DNA from: UBA5195 sp034432755 | Lineage (GTDB): Bacteria; Chloroflexota; Anaerolineae; Anaerolineales; Villigracilaceae | Length of the DNA: 64,000 nucleotides | Assembly: GCA_034432755.1 (NCBI GenBank) | Contig: DAOUBQ010000028.1 | Coordinates: forward strand, 18,332-82,331 | Reading direction: 5' to 3' | In this document: in pieces, positions 1 to 8,499 of the stretch | Layout: each line of letters starts with the position of its first letter | How positions within the stretch are numbered: position 1 is the first letter of the stretch | Notes under the pieces: model-generated | What the model saw: only the letters and a program-made list of their open reading frames with translations | Databases searched by the model: none | Told to the model about the DNA's origin: nothing | Program-made: the position numbers and the translations under genes

Positions 1-1092
1 TTTGTCTCGTAAAAAGCGAACTCCGGCTATCAGTGCGCCAATGCCCAGCGCAATCAGTCCCAGCCAGTGGAGGGGAAGCGGCAAAGGAATTTGACGGAAA
101 ACAACGTCGAGCAACACGCCCAGGATGAACAGGCCGCCAAACATGCGGTTGTGATAGAAGGCAAAGCCGGAGAACCAGGTGGGCCAGAAGGCCTCGAAAC
201 CGGCAGGCGGCCCGGCAGGGCGCGGCTTGGAGAGGACGGCAATGGCGTAGAAGGCGCGCTTTGTGGCGAATAGGACGAGCAGCATGAAGGTGGAAAAATA
301 GCCGGTGGCGACGAGGTAGATGATGACGGCGTAAGCCACTACAATGGTGGCTATCGTCGTATAGCGCGCAAAGGTCTGCCCGGCGCGCACTGGGAAGGTG
401 CCAACGCCTTTGGCTTTGTCGTCATCGAGTTTGTCGGTGTGCTTGGCAACGTTGATGCTGGCAACGCTCAACCCAAAGGGGATGCCCGCCAGCGCAACCA
501 TCCAATTCCACTGGCCGGAGAGGACGAGGTAGACGCCCGCAATCAGAATCGGTCCCCAGATGAGGAAAATTGATAGTTCACCAAGCGCCCAGTATTTCAT
601 GGGCCAGGTGTAAAAGAGCAGGACGAGCGCGCCAAAGGCAAACAGGCCAATGACGAGCGGGTTGAAGGCCGTGTACCAGAGCGCGTACACACCCGAAAGG
701 AAGGCTATCACGCCGCTCGCCAGGAACCACTGGATTTGCTCTGATTTCGTCCAGAAGCCCTGCACGAGCGGGTGAACGCCGTATTGGGTGCGGAAGTAGT
801 TGTCCTTATCCACGCCGCGCGTGTAGTCGGTGTAATCGTTGAGCAGGTTGTTAGTGCCGTGTGCAATGAACAAGCCAAGCGTGACCACCAGCCAGGGCAG
901 CAACGAAAAATAGCCATCGCGCCACGCCAGCAGGCCCGCAATGATGGAAGAATACACTGTGACTGCCGTGACCGCCGAGCGGGTGGCAATCAGCCACTTT
1001 GAGACGACATCGAGCGCGTCCCACTCTTTTTTGTCATCCAGTTTGATGAGTTCCCAGGTGGCTTTGCGCCACATCCCAAAATTGACTGGCAT
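1..1092 (-). CDS. UbiA-family prenyltransferase (3' end outside window)
   Basis: Integral membrane prenyltransferase, of the type that joins a polyprenyl diphosphate to an aromatic or other acceptor during quinone or lipid synthesis. The frame is open to the window edge for 364 codons. The first Asp-rich motif reads NNLLNDYTDYTRGVD and the second KHTDKLDDDKAKG, the two diphosphate/Mg-binding sites of the family, among many hydrophobic helices. The ATG at 1092 follows an AAAGGAG ribosome site. The next gene upstream is a paralogue with the same motifs, but a terminator separates them, so this copy probably has its own promoter. The acceptor cannot be told from sequence; menaquinone (MenA-like) or another membrane lipid are both possible. 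Confidence 0.85.
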   Translation of the reverse strand, partial: MPVNFGMWRKATWELIKLDDKKEWDALDVVSKWLIATRSAVTAVTVYSSIIAGLLAWRDGYFSLLPWLVVTLGLFIAHGTNNLLNDYTDYTRGVDKDNYFRTQYGVHPLVQGFWTKSEQIQWFLASGVIAFLSGVYALWYTAFNPLVIGLFAFGALVLLFYTWPMKYWALGELSIFLIWGPILIAGVYLVLSGQWNWMVALAGIPFGLSVASINVAKHTDKLDDDKAKGVGTFPVRAGQTFARYTTIATIVVAYAVIIYLVATGYFSTFMLLVLFATKRAFYAIAVLSKPRPAGPPAGFEAFWPTWFSGFAFYHNRMFGGLFILGVLLDVVFRQIPLPLPLHWLGLIALGIGALIAGVRFLRDK

Positions 1093-1124
1093 ATTGCACT
1101 CTCCTTTTGTGTTGGACCGCCCGA

Positions 1125-1130
1125 ATTATA
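1125..1130 (-). promoter_or_regulatory. Candidate -10 box of the first UbiA gene
   Basis: A perfect TATAAT on the minus strand lies about 33 bases before the ATG at 1092 and downstream of the terminator that ends the preceding gene. No good -35 is seen at 17 bases, so support rests on the -10 and on position only. Confidence 0.4.
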
Positions 1131-1167
1131 AGCCTGCTCTGTGAAATTCGACACTTTTATCCAATCT

Positions 1168-1195
1168 TTTTGGGTGAAATCTGTATCACCCAAAA
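1168..1195. repeat. Inverted repeat between the two UbiA genes
   Basis: TTTTGGGTGA and its exact complement TCACCCAAAA flank an 8-base loop. No T-run follows on either strand, so this is not a plain terminator. It lies just upstream of the candidate promoter of the first UbiA gene and may be an operator or a leader hairpin. Confidence 0.4.
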
Positions 1196-1200
1196 GGAGG

Positions 1201-1234
1201 AAAAAAGCGGGACGCTCTGCAAAAGAGGCCCCGC
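1201..1234 (-). terminator. Rho-independent terminator after the second UbiA gene
   Basis: On the minus strand the stem GCGGG/CCCGC, extended by CTC/GAG, is followed directly by six T. It lies about 60 bases beyond the stop codon at 1293, so it ends the upstream UbiA transcript. Confidence 0.75.
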
Positions 1235-1292
1235 GTTTATTGAAGAAGTGGTTTTGTTACGTGAGAGAAGCGCCGGTTGTGCGATGCCTGAT

Positions 1293-2318
1293 TTAGCGCC
1301 AAAAGGCCGGGGCGTAGATGCGCAACAGCACATCTGCCAGCAGCCCAAGCATAAAGAGGCCGCCGAAGGCGCGGTTGTGGCGAAAGGCCAGCGGCGCAAA
1401 GAACAGCGGCCAGCCGCCCTGCCCATCGGGGAACCAATTGGGGCGGGTTTCAGGGCGAGGTTTCATAAACAGGGGCAGGGTGGCTTTGAGGGTTGGCAAG
1501 GCCAGCAAGGTGACCAGCATGAGCGGGGTGAAGTAGCGCAGGGCAATCATCGCCAGTACGAGCAGATAGGGGGAGACCATCATGCCAACAACGGCAAAGC
1601 GCGAGTTCCGTTCGCCGAGCAGGACCGGCAGGGTGTGGATGCCCTTCTCTTTATCTACCCTAATTTTGTCAATGTGCTTGCCAAAGATGACGGTGGTTAC
1701 TCCAAAGTAGTAGGGCAGGCTGGCCCAAACGACGTTCCAATCCCATTGGTGGGTAAGTACATAGTATCCGCCGCCAATCATGAGCGGCCCCCAAACCAGC
1801 AAGACGGCTACCTCGCCCAGGGCAATGTACTTGAGCGGCCAGGTGTAAAACAGGACGAAAAACGCGCCCAGGCCAAGCAAGAGCCAGATGACCGGGTCCC
1901 AGCTGTTGATGGCGATGAGATAAACGCCCAGGGCGGCGGCAATCGTGCCGGTGGCGGCGGTGTAGGTGAGCAATTGGGTGGTGGTCAGCAGGCCGTTGGC
2001 CACCGGCTGCGGGCCATACATGGTGCGAAAATAGTTGTCCTTGTCCACGCCTTTGACGTAATCGGTGTAGTCGTTGAACAGGTTGTTGGTGGCGTGGGCC
2101 AGCATCAGTCCCAAAGTCAGCGCCAGCCAGGGAACCAGGTCAAATTTTCCATCACGCAGGGCAAACAACCCGGCCAGCGCCGCGGAGATGAAGGTCATGA
2201 CCAGCACAGCGGCACGGGTTGAAATCAGCCATTTTGAGACGAAATCGAGCGAATCCCATTCGTTCTTGCTGACCGCGGGAATGACTTGTAGGGCCTTCTT
2301 CCACATTGCAAAGTTCAT
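1293..2318 (-). CDS. UbiA-family prenyltransferase
   Basis: Second, complete UbiA-type membrane prenyltransferase, 341 residues with about eight to nine hydrophobic segments. The diphosphate-binding motifs are NNLFNDYTDYVKGVD near residue 78 and KHIDKIRVDKEKG in the second half. It resembles the neighbouring copy along its whole length, including the N-terminal W-K-A and VSKWL segments, so the pair looks like an old tandem duplication. The phosphofructokinase gene ends 18 bases upstream in the same direction, so co-transcription with it is possible. The acceptor substrate is not known; quinone or prenyl-lipid synthesis is the family-level expectation. Confidence 0.88.
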   Translation of the reverse strand: MNFAMWKKALQVIPAVSKNEWDSLDFVSKWLISTRAAVLVMTFISAALAGLFALRDGKFDLVPWLALTLGLMLAHATNNLFNDYTDYVKGVDKDNYFRTMYGPQPVANGLLTTTQLLTYTAATGTIAAALGVYLIAINSWDPVIWLLLGLGAFFVLFYTWPLKYIALGEVAVLLVWGPLMIGGGYYVLTHQWDWNVVWASLPYYFGVTTVIFGKHIDKIRVDKEKGIHTLPVLLGERNSRFAVVGMMVSPYLLVLAMIALRYFTPLMLVTLLALPTLKATLPLFMKPRPETRPNWFPDGQGGWPLFFAPLAFRHNRAFGGLFMLGLLADVLLRIYAPAFWR

Positions 2319-2336
2319 GATAGCCTCTCAACATCC

Positions 2337-3539
2337 TTACAGTTCACTGGTCATAATAAATAACGGTTTCATCTCGAAGTTTTCGTAGCGCGGGCGGTAG
2401 CGCTCGGTGTCGTAGAATTGTTCAACGTTGACGAGTTTTTTCTTTGAAGTCACCACATCCAACGGGACGTTATCATAGCGGCCGTTTTTCAGCACCACCA
2501 GCCGACCATGAATTCCTTTCAGGATAAGGTCGAGCGCCAGGTTGCCAAAGGCCATCGGCACAACCGAGTCGATAGCGTCAGGGTCGCCGCCGCGCACCAT
2601 GTAGCCGAGTTTCTGTTCCACCACTTCCACCGTCTGGCCGTTGTTGAATTTCGGGGAAATATCTTTCATGGCCGCGCCCACCAGGTCGCCAATGCCCCCT
2701 AGTTTGGCGTGTCCATAGGCATCGGTTTCCATCTTCTTAAAAACCATCTCGCCGCCCTCGAACATTGCGCCTTCTGAAACCAGGCAAATCGAATATTTGC
2801 TGGGGTTGCGTTTGCGGTCGTAGCTCATCAGTTCGGTCAGGCGTTCAATGTTGAACTCATATTCGGGAATCACGCAGCGATTCGCTGCGCCTGCCATCGT
2901 TGGCAGCATGGCGGTGAACCCGGCGTAGCGTCCAAACACTTCTAGAACCAGAAAACGCTCGTGCGACCCGGCGATGGTGCGCAGGTTGTTGACCAACGCA
3001 ATCGTGCGGGTAACGCAGGTACTGAACCCGATGCAGTAATCCGTTCCCGGCACGTCGTTGTCCATCGTTTTGGGAATGGCAACCACTTTGACGCCCTCCT
3101 GGTACATGCGCACCGCATACGAAAGCGTATCGTCACCGCCAATGGGGATGAGGTACTCGATGCCTAAAAAGTCGAGGTTTTTGAGCACTTCCTCCGTCAG
3201 GTCGTTGCGCTCTTCCTTGTATTTATCTTTAAGGTGGTCGGGCATGTCCTTGAGTTTGACCTTGCTGGGATTGGTACGCGAGGAATGCAGGAAGGTTCCC
3301 CCCGTGCGCCCGGCGCGGTTGACGATTTCTTCCGACAAAAACGTATAGTTGCCGCTGTTATCGTAGTTTTTATCGCGCACAATCTCGGTCAGCCCGCCCC
3401 AGCCGCGTCGAATGCCAACCACCTGGTAGCCCTCTCGCAGAGCGCGGATGGTGACAGCGCGGATGGCGGGGTTTAATCCTGGTACATCGCCGCCGCCGGT
3501 CAGGATGCCGATAACTCCGGGTTTCTTTTTGATTGCCAT
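2337..3539 (-). CDS. pfp: 6-phosphofructokinase, pyrophosphate-type signature
   Basis: Phosphorylates fructose 6-phosphate to the 1,6-bisphosphate. The N-terminal GGGDVPGLN loop binds the phosphoryl donor. Two donor-selecting positions are readable: GGDDT at residues 134-138 (ATP enzymes have GGDG) and PKTMDND at 156-162 (E. coli type ATP enzymes have PGTIDND). The Asp plus Lys pair is the known signature of pyrophosphate-dependent enzymes, so a reversible PPi-linked step is inferred. At 400 residues it is in the range of group II/III phosphofructokinases. The ATG has an excellent GAAGGAGAATCAC leader. The oxidative pentose phosphate genes start on the other strand, so the intergenic region holds divergent promoters. 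An ATP enzyme with altered loops is the alternative. Confidence 0.85.
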   Translation of the reverse strand: MAIKKKPGVIGILTGGGDVPGLNPAIRAVTIRALREGYQVVGIRRGWGGLTEIVRDKNYDNSGNYTFLSEEIVNRAGRTGGTFLHSSRTNPSKVKLKDMPDHLKDKYKEERNDLTEEVLKNLDFLGIEYLIPIGGDDTLSYAVRMYQEGVKVVAIPKTMDNDVPGTDYCIGFSTCVTRTIALVNNLRTIAGSHERFLVLEVFGRYAGFTAMLPTMAGAANRCVIPEYEFNIERLTELMSYDRKRNPSKYSICLVSEGAMFEGGEMVFKKMETDAYGHAKLGGIGDLVGAAMKDISPKFNNGQTVEVVEQKLGYMVRGGDPDAIDSVVPMAFGNLALDLILKGIHGRLVVLKNGRYDNVPLDVVTSKKKLVNVEQFYDTERYRPRYENFEMKPLFIMTSEL

Positions 3540-3574
3540 GTGATTCTCCTTCGGTGGTTTTTGAACTTCCCTGT

Positions 3575-3603
3575 ATCTTACACCCGCGCAAGGCGATTTT
3601 CAA
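3575..3603 (-). promoter_or_regulatory. Promoter of the phosphofructokinase gene
   Basis: TTGAAA and TAAGAT with a 17-base spacer on the minus strand, followed by a leader of about 30 bases that ends in the ribosome site of the gene at 3539. Confidence 0.6.
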
Positions 3604-3919
3604 TACTTTTTGTTATGCTTTGAGGGGATGTTGTTCTGAGGTTCGTTCTCAGGCACTTCCTGCAGGGTCTCCTTCGGCATCGCTTGCGACATGCGCGCTT
3701 TTCGATGGTGCCTCCGGCTCACCGTCTGATACCAGGCCCTCCAATTTTGCACAGCCTGAATTTTGATACAGTGTTAACCGTTTTCGACTTTTGATGGACT
3801 ATAATTATCCAAATTGCACTGAAAAAACTTTTTTCAAAACGTTCCCTCATCTGTGGGCATAGCTTCATTGCCAGTCATGGCCTGCTGAACGCTCAAAATA
3901 TCCTGTAGGAGAATTTTTT
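3604..3919. other. Intergenic region between phosphofructokinase and gnd
   Basis: About 315 bases upstream of both divergent genes. A TATAAT at 3800-3805 could serve gnd, but no convincing -35 accompanies it. An open frame at 3533-3766 has no ribosome site or recognisable protein and looks spurious. No RNA gene or repeat was recognised in the rest. Confidence 0.5.
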
Positions 3920-4834
3920 ATGGAACTTGCACTGGTTGGATTAGGAAAAATGGGCGCCAACATGGCGCGCCGCCTGATTGGGGGCGGGCATCGCGTGGTA
4001 GGGTTCGACCGCGATTTTAGCCTGGCGGAGGCGCTGCAATCTGAAACTGGCCTGACGGCCGTCCGAACGCTCTCAGAACTGGCCGCCGTCCTTTCCGCTC
4101 CGCGTGTGGCGTGGGTGATGGTTCCTGCCGGGCAACCCACCGAAGCCGTGATTGCCGAACTTGCGCAACACTTTGAGCCAGGCGATACCATCATTGATGG
4201 CGGCAATACCTTTTACAAAGATGACATCCGCCGCGCAGCCGCCCTCAAGCAGAAGGGCATTCGCTATGTAGATGTCGGCACGAGCGGCGGGGTGTGGGGG
4301 CTGAAAGAAGGCTACAGCCTGATGGTCGGTGGCGAAACGGAAGATGTTTCCTGTCTGAATCCGATTTTCGAGACTCTGGCCCCAGCCCCCGATAAAGGCT
4401 GGGGGCGTGTCGGCGGCGTGGGCGCGGGGCATTTTGTCAAGATGATTCACAACGGCATCGAGTATGGTCTCATGCAAGCCTACGCCGAAGGCTTTGAAAT
4501 TTTGCATGCCAAGCGCGACTACTCCCTCGACCTGCATCAGGTGGCCGAAATCTGGCGGCATGGCTCGGTGGTGCGCTCGTGGCTGCTCGATTTGACCGCC
4601 AACGCCCTGGCTGCCGACCAGGAGTTGAGTGAAATTGCCGGCTATGTTCCCGATTCGGGCGAAGGCCGCTGGACGGTCTTTGAGGCCGTTGATTTGGACG
4701 TACCCGCGCCGGTGATTACCCTCTCCCTCCAGCAGCGATTCGCCAGCCGCCAGCCGGAGAGTTTCGCCGCCAAATTGCTGGCCGCCATGCGCAACCAGTT
4801 CGGCGGACACGCCGTCAAAAAGGTTGGGCAATGA
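3920..4834 (+). CDS. gnd: 6-phosphogluconate dehydrogenase (decarboxylating), short type
   Basis: Oxidises and decarboxylates 6-phosphogluconate to ribulose 5-phosphate in the oxidative pentose phosphate pathway. The N-terminal Rossmann loop is GLGKMGANMARRL; the substrate region has IDGGNTFYKDD and GTSGGVWG, and the catalytic Lys and His lie in GHFVKMIHNGIEYG. At 304 residues it belongs to the short class, lacking the long C-terminal domain of the E. coli enzyme; short forms are often NAD-linked, which cannot be decided here. A TAGGAGAAT ribosome site precedes the ATG. The stop overlaps the ATG of zwf (ATGA), which indicates translational coupling of the two consecutive pathway enzymes. Confidence 0.95.
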   Translation: MELALVGLGKMGANMARRLIGGGHRVVGFDRDFSLAEALQSETGLTAVRTLSELAAVLSAPRVAWVMVPAGQPTEAVIAELAQHFEPGDTIIDGGNTFYKDDIRRAAALKQKGIRYVDVGTSGGVWGLKEGYSLMVGGETEDVSCLNPIFETLAPAPDKGWGRVGGVGAGHFVKMIHNGIEYGLMQAYAEGFEILHAKRDYSLDLHQVAEIWRHGSVVRSWLLDLTANALAADQELSEIAGYVPDSGEGRWTVFEAVDLDVPAPVITLSLQQRFASRQPESFAAKLLAAMRNQFGGHAVKKVGQ

Positions 4835-6288
4835 GCGAAATCTGTCAGGCAACCAGCATTGTCATTTTTGGCGCTTCGGGTGACCTGACCTGGCGCAAAC
4901 TCATCCCAGCCCTTTACAACAACTTCAAAAAAGGGCGGCTTGCAGAATGCGCCAATGTGGTTGGCTTTGCCCGTCGCCCGTATTCCGATGACGCCTTTCG
5001 CGCCCGGTTGCGTGATGGCGTGGCTCAGTTTAGCCCAGAGACCTTTGACCCGGCCGTTTGGGAGCAGTTTGCCCCGCGAATTTGCTATTTTCAGGGCAAT
5101 CTCGACCGTATCGAAGACTTTCTCACCCTTCAGAATTTTCTGCTTGAATTAGAAGATGGTCCTGCCAACCGTTTGTATTACCTGGCCACTTCCCCAGAAT
5201 ATTACGCGGGGGTGGCCGGGCATTTGGGCGCAGCCGGCATGTCGCGCGATGACGAGCTGTATGGCGCGTGGCGGCGCATCATCGTAGAAAAGCCATTTGG
5301 ACATGATTTGCAATCGGCGCGCGAGCTGACCCATGCCCTGCAGGCTTCTTTCGATGAGCGGCAAATTTACCGCATTGACCACTACCTGGGCAAAGAAACC
5401 TCACAGAATATCCTGTTCTTTCGCTTTGCCAACACCATCTTTGAGCCGGTCTGGAACCGCCGCTATATCAGCAATGTACAAATCACGGTTGCCGAGAGCG
5501 TAGATATTGGCGCGCGCGCCGGGTATTATGATACCTCCGGCGTTTTGCGCGATATGTTCCAGAACCACTTGTTGCAATTACTTGCGCTGGTGGCGATGGA
5601 GCCGCCTGCTTCTTTTGAGGCCGACGCAGTGCGCAATGAGACGGTCAAGGTTCTCAAGAGCATTCGTCCCATTGCTCTCGAAGAGACCGTCCGTGCCCAA
5701 TATGAGGGCTACCGCGAAACTCAAGGCACCGCTCCTGATTCGCAAACTCCCACTTATGCCGCGCTGAAGCTGTTCATTGATAACTGGCGCTGGCAGGGTG
5801 TGCCGTTCTACCTGCGTTCTGGAAAGGCTTTGCGGCGCAAAATTTCGGAAATCATCATCGAGTTCCAGCGCCCGCCGCACTTAATGTTCCACTTGCCGCC
5901 GGGGACCGATTTCAGCCCTAACATTTTGGCCCTCACCATTCAACCCGATGAAGGCATTCATTTGCGCTTTCAGGCCAAAGTCCCCGATTCTGACCAGGAA
6001 ATGCGCCCGGTGGATATGGATTTTCATTATCGGAATTCGTTTAACGACAAGAGTATCCCCGAAGCCTACGAGCGACTCTTACTCGAAGCCCTGGATGGCG
6101 ACGCCTCGCTGTTTACCCGTTCTGATGGCATAGAGGCCTCTTGGGCGCTGATAGACCCCATACTCGAAGGCTGGCAAACCCCTCTTGCACCCCCGCTGGT
6201 GAGCTATGCGCGCGGTTCGTGGGGGCCAGCCCAGGCCGATGCGCTGCTCGCTCTCGCTGGTCATCGCTGGCGGCTGGGACACGAATAG
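4831..6288 (+). CDS. zwf: Glucose-6-phosphate 1-dehydrogenase
   Basis: First enzyme of the oxidative pentose phosphate pathway: glucose 6-phosphate to 6-phosphogluconolactone, with reduction of NAD(P). Visible are the nucleotide loop IFGASGDLTWRKLIPALY at the N-terminus and the substrate motif RIDHYLGKETSQN with the catalytic region, followed by NRRYISNVQITVAE. Length (485) is normal. It overlaps gnd by four bases and is followed three bases after its stop by the convergent lactonase gene, so all three oxidative-branch enzymes are clustered on opposite strands. Confidence 0.96.
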   Translation: MSEICQATSIVIFGASGDLTWRKLIPALYNNFKKGRLAECANVVGFARRPYSDDAFRARLRDGVAQFSPETFDPAVWEQFAPRICYFQGNLDRIEDFLTLQNFLLELEDGPANRLYYLATSPEYYAGVAGHLGAAGMSRDDELYGAWRRIIVEKPFGHDLQSARELTHALQASFDERQIYRIDHYLGKETSQNILFFRFANTIFEPVWNRRYISNVQITVAESVDIGARAGYYDTSGVLRDMFQNHLLQLLALVAMEPPASFEADAVRNETVKVLKSIRPIALEETVRAQYEGYRETQGTAPDSQTPTYAALKLFIDNWRWQGVPFYLRSGKALRRKISEIIIEFQRPPHLMFHLPPGTDFSPNILALTIQPDEGIHLRFQAKVPDSDQEMRPVDMDFHYRNSFNDKSIPEAYERLLLEALDGDASLFTRSDGIEASWALIDPILEGWQTPLAPPLVSYARGSWGPAQADALLALAGHRWRLGHE

Positions 6289-6291
6289 CCC

Positions 6292-7002
6292 TTACCAGCC
6301 CGCCGCTGCGGCCTGGTCCACCAGCCACAGCAGTTCGCCGTTTGTGGGGCCGATTTGACTGGCTGGAAGGTTACCCCCTTGCCAGACCTGGGCCAATATG
6401 GCAGCTTTTGACGCGCCGCTCGCCAGAAAAACCACCCGGCGGGCGGCGTTTAACACGCCAAAGGTGAACGTGACCCGTGAAACGAGGGGTGGCGGGGGGG
6501 TGGTGTGTTCCACATCCACCACCCAGCGGGCAGTTTCGGCCAGGGCGGGCGAACCCGGAAAGAGCGAGGCGGTGTGTCCGTCTTCCCCTATGCCCAGAAA
6601 AATCAGGTCGAAAGCGGGAGTCTCGCCGAAAAAAGCACGCAGTTCGGCCTCGTATAGGCCGGCGGCTTCGGCAGGTGGCAGTTCGCCTCGAATGCGGTGA
6701 ATGTTTTCTGTGGGGATGGGAATGCGGGAGAGCAACGCGGCGGCGGTCATGCCGTAGTTGCTTTCAGGATGGTCGGGCGGAACGCAACGTTCATCGCCCC
6801 AAAACAAGTGAATTTTGGGCCAGGGAATGCGCTCTGCCAGGTCTGTTGTAGATAGCCGTTCGTACAGTACGCGCGGCGTGCTGCCTCCAGAGAGTGCCAC
6901 GCTAAACTTCCCTGGCGCGGCCTCGGCCTGCTGCGTGAACAGGTCTGCGGCGTAATTTACCAGGGCGGTTGGGTTGGGAAAGATTTCAAGAATGGGCTGC
7001 AT
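6292..7002 (-). CDS. pgl: 6-phosphogluconolactonase
   Basis: Hydrolyses 6-phosphogluconolactone to 6-phosphogluconate, the step between zwf and gnd. Family motifs are ALSGGSTPRVLYERL, the FWGDERCVPPDHPESNYGM segment and GIGEDGHTASLFPG, which carry the sugar-phosphate and catalytic residues of the DevB/SOL type. Length (236) is typical. Its stop faces the zwf stop with a three-base gap. Upstream, tatA ends 34 bases before the start, in the same direction, so this gene may be transcribed from the tatA side rather than with zwf. No clear ribosome site is seen before the ATG. Confidence 0.95.
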   Translation of the reverse strand: MQPILEIFPNPTALVNYAADLFTQQAEAAPGKFSVALSGGSTPRVLYERLSTTDLAERIPWPKIHLFWGDERCVPPDHPESNYGMTAAALLSRIPIPTENIHRIRGELPPAEAAGLYEAELRAFFGETPAFDLIFLGIGEDGHTASLFPGSPALAETARWVVDVEHTTPPPPLVSRVTFTFGVLNAARRVVFLASGASKAAILAQVWQGGNLPASQIGPTNGELLWLVDQAAAAGW

Positions 7003-7036
7003 GATGGTTGGGGCGCGCAGCGCAAACCAATTTTAA

Positions 7037-7216
7037 CTATTGTTCTTTCTTTTCGTCTTCTTTTTTTTCGCTTTCGTTCTCGCCTTTGACCGATTCTCGG
7101 AAGTTTTTGATTGCGCCGCCCAGCTCTCCGGCGATTTTGCTGATGCGGCCAACCCCAAAGAGCAGGATAACGATAATCAGGATGATAATCAATTCAGTCG
7201 GGCCAAGTTGTGGCAT
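7037..7216 (-). CDS. tatA: Sec-independent translocase protein TatA/TatE
   Basis: Small membrane subunit of the twin-arginine translocase, which oligomerises to let folded proteins cross the membrane. The 59 residues read as a short N-terminus (MPQLGPTELIII), one transmembrane helix ending LLFGVGRI, then the amphipathic helix KIAGELGGAIKNFRESV and a highly charged Lys/Glu tail. The FG hinge after the helix is diagnostic. An AAAGGAG ribosome site lies correctly before the ATG at 7216. No tatB or tatC is in the window; a single TatA-like protein is common outside proteobacteria. Confidence 0.9.
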   Translation of the reverse strand: MPQLGPTELIIILIIVILLFGVGRISKIAGELGGAIKNFRESVKGENESEKKEDEKKEQ

Positions 7217-7293
7217 TTGAATCTCCTTTGTGAGTGAACGCCTGGTTTGAGAGTTCCAACTGCCATGATTTTACCCGAAGACAGTAGATTTGT

Positions 7294-8322
7294 TTAAGTT
7301 GGGTCGGCTTCCCAGCGCGGGCGCGGGCGGTAACGTTTGCGGACTTGCTCCAGAACGTGCATGGGGGTATGCACCAAGCGGCGGGCAATTTTGGCGATAC
7401 GCTCGCCGGAGACGCCGCCGTTTTGGATGGGCATGAGGCGGCGCAGCTCGTCTTTGTCCAGGTAAGAGTAGGTCTCTTTGCCCAGCGCCAGGGCGACGAA
7501 GGTGCAGGTAGATTGCTGGGTCATCACCACGCTGGCGTTAGCAATCATATCGTTGATGTTGCCATGCGTCAGCACTTGGGCGTCGGGTGCGATGGCTTTG
7601 ATTTCGCGCGTGGCGCGTTCGACATGTTCGGTTGGGTGCAGTTTGAAAATCAGCGGGCGGCCTTCGGCAGCCTGCACGCAACGCCGCAGGAAGGTCAGGC
7701 GGTCGTCGCCTCGATAGGTCTCACGGTAGGGCGTGGTGGCGACCAGCACGTAATCGCGCTGCGGGAAGTTGTTTTGCTGGTGGCGTTGGAGATTGTCGAA
7801 GTTAGGAATGCCGGTAACGGCAATTTTTTCGGCAGGAACACCCTTGCGGATGAAGTGTTCGCGGTAGCCTTCGGAGGCAACGCAGAAAATGTCGTAGGCG
7901 TGCGAAAGGCCGTTGGTGGCGGTGTTGGCGATGTAGCGCGGCAGGAAGGGGAAGAGTTTCCACAGCCGGTAGAGCCTCCCCTCCGGTTCGGTGATTCCTT
8001 CCTGAACCAGCACCATGCGTTTGCCGCGAATGTTTTTTTGAATAATCAGGTCAGAGGACGTAACGACCATGTCGTAGTGATGGGTTTGTCCGCGTTCGTC
8101 TATTGGCAGTTGGTGGTCTGCCAGGTATTCCAAGGTATCACGACGATGCCGCCCGCCTAAAACGCAAAAATCGAGCAGCCTGGCCTTGGCGGCGAGATGT
8201 TCGATTCCATCGGCATAGTAGGGGGTGAAGTAACAGCGATATTCGCTCAGGTGTTGCGCTATTGCGTGCATTTGCGAAGTCTGGTTGAGAGAACCGCAGA
8301 TAAACAAGATATTTTTGGGCAT
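7294..8322 (-). CDS. Glycosyltransferase-like protein (GT-B type)
   Basis: Cytoplasmic-looking protein of 342 residues. The N-terminus KNILFICGSLNQTSQMHAIA resembles the first Rossmann half of GT-B enzymes, and the C-terminal half has LIFKLHPTEHVERA followed by NDMIANASVVMTQQSTC and ALGKETYSYLD. That order is typical of nucleotide-sugar binding in the UDP-GlcNAc 2-epimerase and CDP-glycerol transferase families. The start is placed at 8322 because GAGG sits six bases before that ATG; the ATG at 8337 has no ribosome site. tatA follows in the same direction. Donor and acceptor are unknown. Confidence 0.6.
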   Translation of the reverse strand: MPKNILFICGSLNQTSQMHAIAQHLSEYRCYFTPYYADGIEHLAAKARLLDFCVLGGRHRRDTLEYLADHQLPIDERGQTHHYDMVVTSSDLIIQKNIRGKRMVLVQEGITEPEGRLYRLWKLFPFLPRYIANTATNGLSHAYDIFCVASEGYREHFIRKGVPAEKIAVTGIPNFDNLQRHQQNNFPQRDYVLVATTPYRETYRGDDRLTFLRRCVQAAEGRPLIFKLHPTEHVERATREIKAIAPDAQVLTHGNINDMIANASVVMTQQSTCTFVALALGKETYSYLDKDELRRLMPIQNGGVSGERIAKIARRLVHTPMHVLEQVRKRYRPRPRWEADPT

Positions 8323-8499
8323 ATTTACCTCGTCCATTGCATTTTAATCAGGGCCGGTTAACCTCCTTGAAACAAAAAATTAAGGTCTGGTAAACAGAAC
8401 TGGTTTTTTCTAACTGTTAACAAATTTTTCCAGGGCTGTTAATTGTCTTGGGTTACACTACCCTTGCCTGACTTTTGCTATTCATTCCTAAGGCTATTT

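Noticed and set aside
1107..2222. Long plus-strand open frame opposite the second UbiA gene
   Set aside because: It is a codon shadow of the UbiA gene: rich in Gly, Gln and Arg, with no ribosome site and no recognisable domain.
3533..3766. Small plus-strand frame upstream of gnd
   Set aside because: No ribosome site, overlaps the phosphofructokinase promoter, composition unlike a protein.
7037..7216. TatB instead of TatA
   Set aside because: The protein is only 59 residues with a short charged tail and an FG hinge; TatB proteins are longer, with a conserved Glu-Pro near the hinge.
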